A DNA stretch of 64,000 nt from Bradyrhizobium centrolobii (GTDB lineage Bacteria; Pseudomonadota; Alphaproteobacteria; Rhizobiales; Xanthobacteraceae), in the NCBI RefSeq assembly GCF_001641635.1, contig NZ_LUUB01000045.1, positions 62,001 to 126,000 of the forward strand. The letters run 5' to 3'. Every line of letters begins with the position of its first letter. Within the stretch, counting starts at the first letter, position 1. The notes below the pieces were generated by a model, which was not told the DNA's origin, searched no databases, and worked only from the letters and a program-made list of their open reading frames with translations. The translations under genes were made by a program, and so were the position numbers. Shown here one piece after another: positions 15,559-23,358 of this stretch.

Positions 15559-16415
15559 GATGCAAGGGCACTGTTCATGTCACCCGCTGCGCGGGGTGTC
15601 GCGACTATCACTTCACGCTGCTCCGCGGCCCAACGGGTGCCGCATGTCTTGATCGCGCGGGCATTGGCGCCGCCGTCGTCGGTCTCCGCCAGGATGGTGA
15701 GCGCGTCGATGCCGGGCAGCACCGGGAACGTGCCGATCGCGCCGGCCGAGCCGAGCGCCCACACGGGGCGGAAACCGAGCTGCCGGCCTGCAAGGCAGGT
15801 CTCGAAACCTTCGCCGATAGTCAGGCCCTGCTCGACGTCCCCGTCGTCATCAAGCTTGATCGCAGCGCCGGCGACGGGGCCGAGCATTTTGCGGTCGATC
15901 TTTTTGCCGTCGGGCGTGAGCGCGGTTCTGTGGATCGCCTGGAGCTTGTCACCGACGATCGCGCGAAACGCGGTGACCATGCAGGGCAGGCGGACGCCGG
16001 GCCCGAACGGGCAAGCGGCATGGAAGCGGACCACCCGGCCGGCGATGTCGTCGGGAAGCTCGAGCCAGCGCGACGCAAGATAGCGCTCGACGAGCGTCCC
16101 GCGGGGGGCAACCGCCTCGTTCCAGATGAACACGGCCGAGTCGCTGCTCGCGCGCGCCGGCGTCGCTACGGAAACGTTGCGCTGCTGTTTCAACCACCCT
16201 GCCGGCCTGACACCGAGCCGCTGCAGGACATGCACGCGGCATTCTCGCCAGTCATCCCCGGCATGGCTGAACACGACGAACCCGTCGGGGTCCGCGGCGG
16301 AAGGCGTGACGCTCAGCGAACGGTCGCTCGGTGAATGGCCGGGTCCTGGGGCGAGCACGGAGCGGCCGACAACGTCGCCGCCCAGATCGTGCGCGAGGGT
16401 GCGAAGCGCGATCAT
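15555..16415 (-). CDS. Toprim-domain primase-like protein
   Basis: A 286-residue protein. The Toprim signature GEGFETCLA is at 201-209 and ETDDGG at 244-249 supplies the acidic metal ligands. Residues 1-70 resemble the front of phage/plasmid primases but carry no zinc-finger cysteines. It starts on an ATGA overlap with the PC4-like gene and ends on an overlap with the helicase gene. Probable primase or primase-helicase partner of the element. Confidence 0.8.
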   Translation of the reverse strand: MIALRTLAHDLGGDVVGRSVLAPGPGHSPSDRSLSVTPSAADPDGFVVFSHAGDDWRECRVHVLQRLGVRPAGWLKQQRNVSVATPARASSDSAVFIWNEAVAPRGTLVERYLASRWLELPDDIAGRVVRFHAACPFGPGVRLPCMVTAFRAIVGDKLQAIHRTALTPDGKKIDRKMLGPVAGAAIKLDDDGDVEQGLTIGEGFETCLAGRQLGFRPVWALGSAGAIGTFPVLPGIDALTILAETDDGGANARAIKTCGTRWAAEQREVIVATPRAAGDMNSALAS

Positions 16416-16714
16416 TCCGCGTCCTCGCTCTTCAGGAACCCCAGCCTGATCGCTTCACGCTCGCTCTTGCCGACGGCTTTGACCAGGTCCGGGAGTTTCC
16501 GGACCGAAACCATCACACCCTTTTTGGTGGCGGTGAATTTGCCCTGCGGATTCGTAAAATAGCGCCGCAGGTCGAAGTACCATTTGCCGTCAAGCTGAAC
16601 GAGTTTCGCGATGACGGCATTGCCGCTGCGATCGGCCCATAGCTTGGCCGTCTCGTGTTCTTCACCGCGATCGAGCGGTGCATTGCTCCGTGCGGATTGA
16701 TCTGCTACGGCCAT
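16412..16714 (-). CDS. PC4/YdbC-like ssDNA-binding protein
   Basis: A 100-residue protein. The central block, KWYFDLRRYFTNPQGKFTAT, then KKGVMVSVRKLPDLVKAV, follows the PC4 (p15 coactivator) pattern of a Y-x-D-x-R-x-Y strand followed by KKG-I-x-L and a helix. PC4-like proteins of bacteria and phages bind single-stranded DNA. Position ahead of the primase and helicase genes suggests a replication-accessory role. Confidence 0.6.
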   Translation of the reverse strand: MAVADQSARSNAPLDRGEEHETAKLWADRSGNAVIAKLVQLDGKWYFDLRRYFTNPQGKFTATKKGVMVSVRKLPDLVKAVGKSEREAIRLGFLKSEDAE

Positions 16715-16805
16715 TGTCTGCCGGGCCTTTTCGGTAGGGGTTTCGGTAGGTTTTCGGACATGGCTAGAGAGGCCGGACGCTGGCAGGCGCCCGGCCTCGG
16801 TTCGT

Positions 16806-17006
16806 TTATGCGGCTTTGTCAGGGGCGCGCTCCTGGGCGCGAAGCCACTGCATGGCGCTCGGAATGTAGTAGAGCGGCGTGCGACCGACGCGCGTGACCG
16901 GCGGCCCCCGGCCGTCGAGCTCCCAGCGGATCAAAGTCTTTTCAGAAACACCCAATTGCTCGGCGAGCTGCGGGCGCGGAGCGTAGTCCTTGAGAAGATC
17001 GGTCAT
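16806..17006 (-). CDS. MerR/AlpA-type HTH protein (excisionase-like)
   Basis: A 66-residue protein. LAEQLGVSEKTLIRWELDGRG followed by RVGRTPLYYIPSAMQWL is the winged-HTH of the AlpA/excisionase group. The start at 17006 gives the usual short length; 17057 is possible. It lies between the integrase and the replication genes, the usual place for a recombination directionality factor. Confidence 0.7.
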   Translation of the reverse strand: MTDLLKDYAPRPQLAEQLGVSEKTLIRWELDGRGPPVTRVGRTPLYYIPSAMQWLRAQERAPDKAA

Positions 17007-17152
17007 TGCCAAGGTCCCGTTCGTGAATTGTTGCGGGACAGTGGCGGACGTTCGCATACGCGAAAATTGGATTTCTTAAAATCGAAATGTCCTGGACAAA
17101 CCGGAATCGAAATGTCCAGGCAATCAACATGTGCCTATGTAACAGCGCTTTA

Positions 17153-17638
17153 TCAGCGCTTTCGGTCTCCTGCCGGGCGACCTTTCACAGAGCTTTTTTT
17201 CTTCTTGGCGCCTGTGGAAATCTTAGTCCCTACGCGCTCGCGCCTCGCGTCTCGGAGCCGACGAATATGCTTGGCGATAGAAGCAACGTTGGTTTGACGT
17301 CGTTCTTCTTTTCGTTCATCCGGCAACGACCGGTTAAATTCCTCGTTCTCGGCCGCAATGATGCGAGCCAACTTTTCTATGTTTTCGCCGCCAGATGTGC
17401 GCCCCATCACGCTGAGCCGGAAGAGAATGCCTGCATTCGCGTGCTTCTTGATATAGCGTTTCGGCGGTCCCTTTCCGAAATGAAGGAAAATCTTCCGTGC
17501 GTCGCTAAGCGACACGTGTTGCAAGATCTCGGACCAAACTGAATAGGCAGCGTGATACGCTGCATCCCCGGAAAACTTTTGTTCCCACAAACAGGCACGG
17601 AAGAGCTGCTCCGCGATCTCCTTTGGATTGCCGTACAT
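17153..17638 (-). CDS. Hypothetical protein with basic C-terminal tail
   Basis: A 161-residue protein. A helical N-terminal half (EIAEQLFRACLWEQKFSGDA) leads into a Lys/Arg-rich tail (TGAKKKKSSVKGRPAGDRKR). It begins two bases after the integrase stop, so it is co-transcribed. GC is lower than its neighbours. Possibly a DNA-binding accessory of the integrase; no family recognised. Confidence 0.6.
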   Translation of the reverse strand: MYGNPKEIAEQLFRACLWEQKFSGDAAYHAAYSVWSEILQHVSLSDARKIFLHFGKGPPKRYIKKHANAGILFRLSVMGRTSGGENIEKLARIIAAENEEFNRSLPDERKEERRQTNVASIAKHIRRLRDARRERVGTKISTGAKKKKSSVKGRPAGDRKR

Positions 17639-17639
17639 G

Positions 17640-19007
17640 TCACGCGCTCCGCGCCATGGGCGTGACGTTCGGCTGCGGGTTCAGGATCACCGCGACGAGG
17701 CCGGCCAGCTTCTCGAACGCGACGCGCTTCTCGTCCTGATAGGCATAGCGGTCATAAACACTGCGGATGCCGCCGATCACGTGCCCAAGACAGCGCTCGG
17801 CATGATCGGCCGGCACACCGGCGCGCGACATGAGCGAGCGGCCAGTGCGGCGTAGGTCGTGCAAGACCCAATGAGGCATTGGCTCGCGCCCCGCGCGGAC
17901 CTTCGCAATCGCCTTATCGAGTTCGCGCTTGGCTTTGCTGAAGCCGCTGAAGCCCTTCGCGCCATTGGTGGTCGAGAACACGAACCACGAATTGCCATTG
18001 GCGCCGGCCGGCTTCTCGCCGAGTAGCGCGCGCGCCGCCTCGCTCATCGGGATCAGATGGTCGATTCCGGTCTTGTACCGCTCGGCTGGAATCGTCCAAT
18101 CGGTGCCATCGAGCTCGCTCGTGTGCATCTGCGCCGCTTCGTTGCGGCGTGTGGTGGTCAGAAGCAGGGATTTGACGAAGCGCGGATAGCAGGCCGGCAC
18201 GTCCTGCACGACGTCCAGCGCCGCCCACAGGTCCCGTAGCTCTTCGTCGCTCAGAATGCGGTCGCGGGCGTTTGTGCCGACCTGTCGAATTCCCTTCACG
18301 ATCGGGTTTGTGAAATCCTCGTTGCGTGCTGCGAACCAGTTGAATGCCTTGCGCACATAGGCAAGCGTGCGATCGGCCATGACCGGACCGCTCTCGTCCT
18401 CGATCTCGTCAAGCATGTCCACGATGTGCGAGCGACGCAGGCGCCCCTCCCCGAATACCGGCAGGTCCCCAATATCAGGAGCCACGAGCCGCCGGAACGT
18501 ACTGGCGTACTGATCGGCGCTCTTCAGCGCCTTTTCCTTCAGGCAATAGCGCTCGACGAACATGTCGAGCAGCCCCGGAACTTTCTGTTCCCGATCTTCT
18601 TCCCTTGCGTCCGGGTCGAATGCGCCGCCGATCTTCAGCCCCTCTGGATCGTCGCCATCCTCCATGCGGCGCGTGCGCTCGGGGCGAGGATCTTCCCGCC
18701 GGCCGTTCTTGAGGTCCTTGGCGAGCTTGTCCGCCTTGATGATCGCGTCCCGAACCGTGAGGGTTCCGCCCTGGGCGTTCTCGTCCCACCGGCCAAGCGT
18801 CTCGAGGTAGCCCTTCCCGCCGTGCCGGTGGAACAGGACGAAGGACTTCGTACCGGCCGCGGTGACGCGCACTGCAAACCCGGCCGGCGCCTTCTTCCCC
18901 TGCAGGGTCGCGCCGCTGAAATAGTGCAGAGTGCTCGCCCTGGGCCTCCCTCGACCATCAAGCTTGGGCTCCAGCGCTCCCACGATTTTTTCGCTGATAT
19001 TCGGCAT
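17640..19007 (-). CDS. Tyrosine recombinase / integrase of the tRNA-Lys element
   Basis: A 455-residue protein. The start at 19007 (MPNISEKIVG) is preceded by a G-rich ribosome-binding site. The N-terminal arm-binding region is followed by the SAM-like core-binding domain (residues ~140-225) and the catalytic domain with Arg-I in LTTTRRNEA (~287), HDLRR at 383-387, LGH at 407-409 and the nucleophile Tyr in VYDRY (~418). All catalytic residues are present, so it should be active. It lies 175 bp inside attR and points away from it. Confidence 0.93.
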   Translation of the reverse strand: MPNISEKIVGALEPKLDGRGRPRASTLHYFSGATLQGKKAPAGFAVRVTAAGTKSFVLFHRHGGKGYLETLGRWDENAQGGTLTVRDAIIKADKLAKDLKNGRREDPRPERTRRMEDGDDPEGLKIGGAFDPDAREEDREQKVPGLLDMFVERYCLKEKALKSADQYASTFRRLVAPDIGDLPVFGEGRLRRSHIVDMLDEIEDESGPVMADRTLAYVRKAFNWFAARNEDFTNPIVKGIRQVGTNARDRILSDEELRDLWAALDVVQDVPACYPRFVKSLLLTTTRRNEAAQMHTSELDGTDWTIPAERYKTGIDHLIPMSEAARALLGEKPAGANGNSWFVFSTTNGAKGFSGFSKAKRELDKAIAKVRAGREPMPHWVLHDLRRTGRSLMSRAGVPADHAERCLGHVIGGIRSVYDRYAYQDEKRVAFEKLAGLVAVILNPQPNVTPMARSA

Positions 19008-19021
19008 GACCCCACCCCGCT

Positions 19022-19136
19022 GTGTCTGCACTGTGTCTGCACATCGAATGCGGTGTGAGTGTCCGCGGATGTCCGCAGATAGTCAACGGGTCGGCGCTAA
19101 TTTCCTTGAAAAATCTGAGGATTTCGGTGCAGACAC
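19022..19136 (+). repeat. GTGTCTGCA repeats near attR (candidate integrase arm sites)
   Basis: GTGTCTGCA occurs at 19022 and 19033, and in reverse at 19128, all between the integrase start and attR. The direct pair has the same 11-bp period as the pair at 2785-2804 inside attL. The position, upstream of integrase, also allows autoregulation. Confidence 0.55.
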
Positions 19137-19181
19137 AAGAAAATGAATCTGCATCAATGGGTTAGGTCGCTGTCCTGATTT

Positions 19182-19240
19182 TGACTTTTAATCACGGGGT
19201 CCTGGGTTCGAGCCCCAGCGCGCTCACCAAGCAAAATCAA
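19182..19240 (+). repeat. attR: duplicate of the tRNA-Lys 3' end
   Basis: This is an identical 59-bp copy of 2688-2746. Upstream bases (19141-19181) do not continue the tRNA, so this is not a second tRNA gene. It marks the right end of the integrated element. Confidence 0.93.
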
Positions 19241-19258
19241 GTAGTTAGAGCCAAATTC

Positions 19259-19284
19259 GCCCCTTCAATCCGAAGGGGCTTTTT
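19259..19284 (+). terminator. Rho-independent terminator, originally of tRNA-Lys
   Basis: GCCCCTT and AAGGGGC form a 7-bp stem over a 7-base loop and run into TTTTT. It lies 19 bases after attR, where the native tRNA-Lys terminator would be before the element inserted. Confidence 0.85.
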
Positions 19285-19324
19285 AGTGTGTGCACACGCC
19301 ATGCACACAGCGCGAGTGTGAACC

Positions 19325-19435
19325 ATGATCTGGTTTGCCCTCGGTTTGTCCGGATTGGCCCTGCTCGCACTTGCCGCCTTTGGATTGCTGGTGGTCATCG
19401 CAAAGGCTCAGCAACACGAGCCTGGAATTGAATAG
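19325..19435 (+). CDS. 36-residue single-membrane-span protein
   Basis: The ORF encodes MIWFALGLSGLALLALAAFG and a further hydrophobic stretch ending in a short polar tail (KAQQHEPGIE). A frameshifted relative with the same tail lies at 28763-28885, which supports it as a real gene family. Function unknown. Confidence 0.5.
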   Translation: MIWFALGLSGLALLALAAFGLLVVIAKAQQHEPGIE

Positions 19436-19491
19436 CGGCTGCACACTCAGTGCGGTCTCGATCGAGAACCGCACTCGTCCTCCATGGCGAC

Positions 19492-19546
19492 CTTTCCATA
19501 CCCACGACGGGCAGTAGCTCGAGCCCGGCCCGAGCCGCCAGGAATC
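19492..19546 (+). repeat. Partial fourth copy of the 90-bp block
   Basis: CTTTCCATA-CCCACGA, then CGGGCAGTAG-CTCGA at the same spacing as copy 1. The right half (GATAATTTGCGAG onward) is not recognisable, so it is a decayed copy. Confidence 0.5.
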
Positions 19547-19652
19547 GGGTAGCGTCCTGGTTTTCAATATCCACCAACACCGCGCGTATAGAATTTGCCG
19601 CGTTGATGGTGAGTGTGCTGCTCGTGCCGATCAGATCAATAGCGGTTAGGCA

Positions 19653-20081
19653 TCAGCCTCCGGTGGACTGTCCGAATGTTTCCAAACGCCTCCACGGGAA
19701 TGGCCAAGGCAAAGGCAAGCCCTCGCTCATGGCGACGAATTGATCCGGATCTCCTCCGAATTCTATCGTATTTGTACGAGAGTGTATTCGAACTCCAACG
19801 AGTGGTTTTCCCTTTCCCCAATAGTTGGCGGGATCTCGGGCGACAACGGCATCGGCGCTAATCGGCGTCAACACGGGGACAGAGAATCCGTTGGGCGCTC
19901 CTGCTGTGAAATCGAAGTCTTGGATGCCATCCTCCGGTGCGTCAATGTAGTACCAAGCTCCGAGTGTGGGATTTGTCCATCCGGTAGTTGGTGCCCTGCC
20001 GTCTGCTAAAACAACAATTTGCGGGGGATCGCTTTTGAGTATTCTTATGATGGCGCTTTTTACGTCGTAAATACGTACCAT
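19653..20081 (-). CDS. Hypothetical protein
   Basis: A 142-residue protein beginning MVRIYDVKSAIIRILKSDPP, with GWTNPTLGAWYYID and a Trp/Pro-rich end. It has mixed alpha/beta character and no signal peptide. Alternative start 20093. It stands alone between decayed sequences, has lower GC, and no family is recognised. Confidence 0.6.
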   Translation of the reverse strand: MVRIYDVKSAIIRILKSDPPQIVVLADGRAPTTGWTNPTLGAWYYIDAPEDGIQDFDFTAGAPNGFSVPVLTPISADAVVARDPANYWGKGKPLVGVRIHSRTNTIEFGGDPDQFVAMSEGLPLPWPFPWRRLETFGQSTGG

Positions 20082-20229
20082 TCTCGCCTCCACAGCTACT
20101 GATTGAATTTACCTCTCTGCCACTATCCACCTCAGATATCCGGCCATAGGTTGCATGCACCCGTCAATGAATAGTCTGCATATTTAGGTTGAGTGCGACA
20201 GCTTGTCTCTTCGCGCTCTGCTGCGCTTC

Positions 20230-20265
20230 AAAGAAAAATCCCGCCGACCTTGTGAGCCGGCGGGA
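20230..20265 (-). terminator. Rho-independent terminator of the minus-strand operon 21045-20350
   Basis: TCCCGCCG and CGGCGGGA form an 8-bp stem (20239-20265 on the plus strand). On the minus strand the hairpin is followed by ATTTTTCTTTG. It lies 85 bases past the last small gene. A degenerate relative lies at 26671-26700. Confidence 0.7.
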
Positions 20266-20349
20266 GTCGACTGAGATGCGATCAGCATCGCCAATCGCGG
20301 TCAGGTTGTATCATGGAGGCTCGCCAGAGGGAGCCGGCGGGCCCCTCGT

Positions 20350-20427
20350 TCATCGCCCGAGCCGTCGGCGATGGGTCCACAACCTTTGCCGGTTACGTTT
20401 CCTGTACGATCGGCGCCGGCGCTTCAT
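20350..20427 (-). CDS. Arg-rich 25-residue peptide, second copy
   Basis: The peptide MKRRRRSYRKRNRQRL plus nine further residues. Its ATG overlaps the stop of the frame in front (ATGA), exactly as at 4722-4799. Conservation of both the sequence and the coupling argues that it is translated. Confidence 0.45.
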   Translation of the reverse strand: MKRRRRSYRKRNRQRLWTHRRRLGR

Positions 20428-20635
20428 GGCGCGCTCCCGTGAAGGAGGCGGTCCCGGAGATCGCGGGCGCGATCTGCAATGATCCCCATAAGGCAGTGCG
20501 TCCCATCCAGCGCTGTATCCGCATCCGGTTGCGCCAGCATCACGCACATCAATTCAGTGAGCCTGATGATGTGTCTTGGATGTCCGCCTCGTTCTCTAAG
20601 CGGTCGGATGGCCGTAGCTCAACGATGTTGCTCAT
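20424..20635 (-). pseudogene. Frameshifted small gene of the MSNI/MSKVI type
   Basis: Reading starts MSNIVELRPSDRLENEADIQ. After a frameshift near residue 21 it continues as HIIRLTELMCVMLAQ and ends IADRARDLRDRLLHGSAP. Its start overlaps the preceding stop (ATGA) and its end overlaps the Arg-rich peptide, so it fills the slot that 4796-5044 fills in the other operon. Confidence 0.5.
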
Positions 20636-21045
20636 TGCTGCGGCCTCCCAGCCTGGGCGAGGTCGTCGAGCGCCTGGTCGACCGTCCGGCCGAAGCTCAT
20701 TTCCTGGTGAAGGTAGCCTCTCAGCTTGTCGGTGAACTCCTCGATGCCTGGTCCCGGCTGCTGCGGTTTCTTGCGTCTTGGAGATGGACCGTCGCCCATC
20801 TTCCGAAGCTGGGTCGACAAGGCCCTGAGGAACGTATCAGTCCATGGCTTGCTGTTGATCTTGTCCGGCAGGTACGGGCTGCCGCTGCCGCAGGCATTCC
20901 AGTCGATCCGGAGCTTGCGTAGGTATTGCGTCCAGCGCATGAGCCCGGTCCTCGTCGTGGGGACGTCAATGATCAGGCAGCGCGCCGCAAACATCATCTC
21001 GTCAAAGGCCCGCTCAGACCGCCCCAATTGGGCTTCCACGATCAC
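20632..21045 (-). CDS. Hypothetical soluble protein
   Basis: A 137-residue protein (IVEAQLGRSERAFDEMMFAA; CLIIDVPTTRTGLMRWTQYL), mostly helical and charged. It is the first gene of a coupled set ending at 20350 with a clear terminator behind. No family recognised. Confidence 0.6.
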   Translation of the reverse strand: MIVEAQLGRSERAFDEMMFAARCLIIDVPTTRTGLMRWTQYLRKLRIDWNACGSGSPYLPDKINSKPWTDTFLRALSTQLRKMGDGPSPRRKKPQQPGPGIEEFTDKLRGYLHQEMSFGRTVDQALDDLAQAGRPQQ

Positions 21046-21208
21046 GGACCTGTGAACCGCGACTGCGGCTCCGGCGAAACAAGCACGAAACCATTTTCCT
21101 ATTTCGGCGAAGACGGGCTGAAACGATTCGGGATCAGCATGCGATGCGTTGGGGGGTTATTCTAGTGGGATTCGATTTGCTTCTCGCTAACTCATAGGGA
21201 GAATCGAA

Positions 21209-21424
21209 ATGACCATTGACAAATCCCGACCCGCTTTTCTCGCCTTCGCAATTTTCGCAATCACCAGCATTGCACTTACCCCAGCCTCAGCGGCTGTCGC
21301 CAAACATACGATTCAGCCGAACGCGCGAAATCATGGAATTCATTGGACGCCTACACTGCGCACGCCGGCGGCGCGACCCCAACGCCCAGCCAATGATCCC
21401 CTCGCATCCATGCTGTTGGGATGA
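21209..21424 (+). CDS. Small secreted protein
   Basis: A 71-residue protein. Residues 1-28 are a Sec signal (hydrophobic FLAFAIFAITSIALTPASA then AVA). The mature part of about 43 residues is basic, with His, Pro and Arg. GGGAGAATCG sits at ribosome-binding distance. Followed by a strong hairpin at 21468. Function unknown. Confidence 0.6.
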   Translation: MTIDKSRPAFLAFAIFAITSIALTPASAAVAKHTIQPNARNHGIHWTPTLRTPAARPQRPANDPLASMLLG

Positions 21425-21467
21425 CGACGAAGGCCGAGTTGGGTCACCAGCGATAGCCGGGCAAAAG

Positions 21468-21513
21468 GCGGCCCCGGCCTAGGGGCGTTGGTGGGGGTGA
21501 AGGCCGGGGCCGC
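21468..21513 (+). terminator. 13-bp perfect hairpin
   Basis: GCGGCCCCGGCCT pairs with AGGCCGGGGCCGC over a 20-base loop. No T-tract. It is one of several CGGCCCCGGC-type palindromes that follow small genes here (also 22054 and 29801). Could be a terminator or a REP-like repeat. Confidence 0.6.
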
Positions 21514-21767
21514 TTAGAGGTGCTTGGCCATTGGCAAAGACCAAGCGATTGCAAGCTTACCCTACCCTCACAGCGTTTCTGTTCGCTTCAGCACATTGGC
21601 GATACTGTTCCGTAAAGGAGCAGCGTCTGATGCGCAGTAGCTCAGAGTCGCCACGGAACCGGCAGCCCTCCGTATTTCACCCGAGCGGCGATTCACATAG
21701 GCAAATGCGCTCGGGAAAAAGTGGCAATCCAATCGTGGCTCGTTGCACGAACGCTGGGAGGGCGCCA

Positions 21768-22052
21768 ATGTCGAGCGACAGAGTATCTTCGCAAAGCAGA
21801 TTCTTCATTCGGATGGGAGGCATCGGTTGGATGGTCTACGACCGAGAACGCAAGGGTCCAGCGCTGATTGGGACAAACTACGCAGCCAGGCTTACGAGGG
21901 AACAAGCCGAAGAAGCGGAGCACATCCTGACTACTCGACCTGAGGGCGAGATTCCCGATACCAACAGAGCAGCAGATCAAAAACTGATTGAGCCGTCGAG
22001 ACCGAGGCGGCGTCTGAGCGCAAGCGCCTCAAAAAGTAACCAGCTCAGCTGA
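21768..22052 (+). CDS. GWMVYDRER-family small protein, copy 1
   Basis: A 94-residue protein. The conserved core (IRMGGIGWMVYDRERKGPAL, then TREQAE) is shared with 27693-27893 and 31079-31333. The start at 21768 aligns with these. The core looks like a compact beta-hairpin plus helix; the basic tail is unique to this copy. Function unknown. Confidence 0.7.
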   Translation: MSSDRVSSQSRFFIRMGGIGWMVYDRERKGPALIGTNYAARLTREQAEEAEHILTTRPEGEIPDTNRAADQKLIEPSRPRRRLSASASKSNQLS

Positions 22053-22053
22053 A

Positions 22054-22090
22054 ACGGCTCCGGCATGGGGCTGGCGGGCGCCGGAGCCGT
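22054..22090 (+). terminator. 11-bp perfect hairpin after the GWMVYDRER gene
   Basis: ACGGCTCCGGC pairs with GCCGGAGCCGT around a 15-base loop, starting two bases after the stop codon. The sequence CCCCTCC follows instead of a T-tract. Confidence 0.55.
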
Positions 22091-22154
22091 CCCCTCCCTC
22101 TTGGGGTGCCCCGCCGAGCGCAAGACCATCACGGCAGCCTGACGCACCGGATCC

Positions 22155-22168
22155 TTGATCTAAATCAA
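22155..22168. promoter_or_regulatory. FixK-type palindrome TTGATCTAAATCAA (orphan)
   Basis: A perfect TTGAT-N4-ATCAA site, but the nearest plausible start codon downstream is 22468, about 300 bases away. Function doubtful. The stretch 22053-22467 otherwise holds two hairpins and no gene. Confidence 0.35.
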
Positions 22169-22227
22169 GCGCCTGATGTTTGAGCGAGCCGCAACCGAAG
22201 GGTGAGTGAGGCTGCTGGACGGCAGAA

Positions 22228-22253
22228 GGCCCGCCAGCGTGAACCGGCGGGCC
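22228..22253. repeat. GGCCCGCC hairpin repeat
   Basis: GGCCCGCC-AGCGTGAACC-GGCGGGCC. The same palindrome with nearly the same loop is found at 24076 and, one base longer, at 25633. A short dispersed palindromic family. Confidence 0.6.
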
Positions 22254-22467
22254 GTCTGCTTCATCGATGCTCTTCCGGCATTAAGACGCCGTAGAGTTTG
22301 GCAAGCAACAGGCTGCCCTTGATTGCCGAGGTGGCGAGCCTTACGCCTTGAGCGCAGCGGCGCATTGTTGGCGCTCGGCCGCGGTGGCAGTCGGACCTGA
22401 GCCCGATTAACGAATGAGCAACGCTGTTGGCCTAAAATGCGATCAACTCGCTGCTGGAGACTCGACA

Positions 22468-22653
22468 ATGACCGAGTACGTCATCAGGGAAGTTGGCTCT
22501 CGTCAGTGGCTCGTGTTTGCCGATCGGCGATGCATTGCTTTTTGTACCGACGAGAACGAGGCGGTGAAAGCGATGAACGGACACAGTGCCCGCGCTCGTC
22601 GTGCACGTGAGGAGCTCGCGGCTCAGCCGCTCGAAGAAACGACCACACGGTAA
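22468..22653 (+). CDS. Small conserved protein
   Basis: A 61-residue protein, MTEYVIREVGSRQWLVFADR, then DENEAVKAMNGH and a basic, helical end. The start at 22468 has GGAG at the right distance. The beta-beta-beta-alpha pattern, with a helix starting DENEAVKA, resembles small DUF2188-like domains, but this is only a resemblance. Confidence 0.6.
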   Translation: MTEYVIREVGSRQWLVFADRRCIAFCTDENEAVKAMNGHSARARRAREELAAQPLEETTTR

Positions 22654-22682
22654 GCCCAGGTATCAGGCCTCAGCTGAGGTCA

Positions 22683-22772
22683 GTTTCCACACCCACGAAG
22701 CGCGGTGTCTCGCGCTCGCTCCATCCTACCACCCATTGATAATTTGCGAGTTCGTGTCCGCGCCGCTTTGAT
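22683..22772 (+). repeat. 90-bp dispersed conserved block, copy 2
   Basis: GTTTCCACA-CCCACGA, 39 bases with CTCGC at the fixed place, GATAATTTGCGAG, CGCTTTGAT. The final AT and following G form the ATG (22771) of the next gene, so the block is that gene's leader. Confidence 0.75.
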
Positions 22773-23062
22773 GGCGGTACCTGTCCGCCGCCAAAGCAAC
22801 ACCGTCCCCGGTGACCGCCCGGTGAAGATCACCTTCGGCCAAATGCGCGACATGGGCGTGCGCGGCGTCCTGGTCTATTGCGCGGACTACCGGTGCGGCC
22901 ATAGCGTGACGCTGAGCGGCCGATCGCTGGCCTTTGCGACTGTCCGACCTCGAACCGCGGTTCGTCTGTGGGGCCTGCGGCAAGCGCGGCGCCGAGGTCC
23001 GGCCGGATTTCAACTGGGGCAAGCTGACCGCTCTCTCGATGGGGTGCCGAAACACGCGATGA
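22771..23062 (+). pseudogene. Frameshifted zinc-ribbon gene (ADVRPDFNW family)
   Basis: The frame starts MAVPVRRQSNTVPGDRPVKI, then FGQMRDMGVRG and YCADYRCGH. Near 22930 a small deletion shifts the frame. In the next frame it resumes as FVCGACGKRGAEVRPDFNWG and ends with a stop overlapping the next ATG. The cysteines from both parts would build a zinc ribbon in the intact protein. Without correction, the first frame fuses artificially to the next gene. Confidence 0.65.
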
Positions 23063-23358
23063 CCAAGGGCTGGGGGCGGCCTTTCGAAGCTTCGATCAAG
23101 GTCGACGGCCGCACGCTGGTCGCGCTGCGGGATGCCGGCGAGTATATCGCCGCGCTGCCGCCCAAGGTGCACAACGCACCGGAATGGCTGGCTGCAATGG
23201 AAGCCCTGCTTCTGGTGGTTGAGCGCGGCGATCCAACGATGTTCGTACGGACTGGCTTTATGCGCGCCTTGAACCGACACTACTTACCCGCATTCAATCC
23301 GAAAGGAAAAGAAAAAGAACCGCATTGGGGCCGACGCAAACTGAAGAGGGATCAATGA
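23059..23358 (+). CDS. DAGEYIAxLP-family small protein, copy 2
   Basis: A 99-residue protein (LVALRDAGEYIAALPPKVHN; EWLAAMEALLLV; GFMRALNRH), a clear paralogue of 3874-4155. The start at 23059 overlaps the original stop of the frameshifted gene (ATGA). It is followed by a coupled 48-residue gene. Basic tail. Confidence 0.75.
   Translation: MTKGWGRPFEASIKVDGRTLVALRDAGEYIAALPPKVHNAPEWLAAMEALLLVVERGDPTMFVRTGFMRALNRHYLPAFNPKGKEKEPHWGRRKLKRDQ

Noticed and set aside
19182..19240. Second tRNA-Lys gene
   Set aside because: Only the 3' half of the cloverleaf is present; the D-arm and 5' acceptor strand are missing. It is attR.
22155..22168. FixK-type palindrome as an active promoter element
   Set aside because: The match is perfect but no gene starts within 250 bases on either strand in a suitable position. 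Kept only as a low-confidence site, not counted in the regulon.
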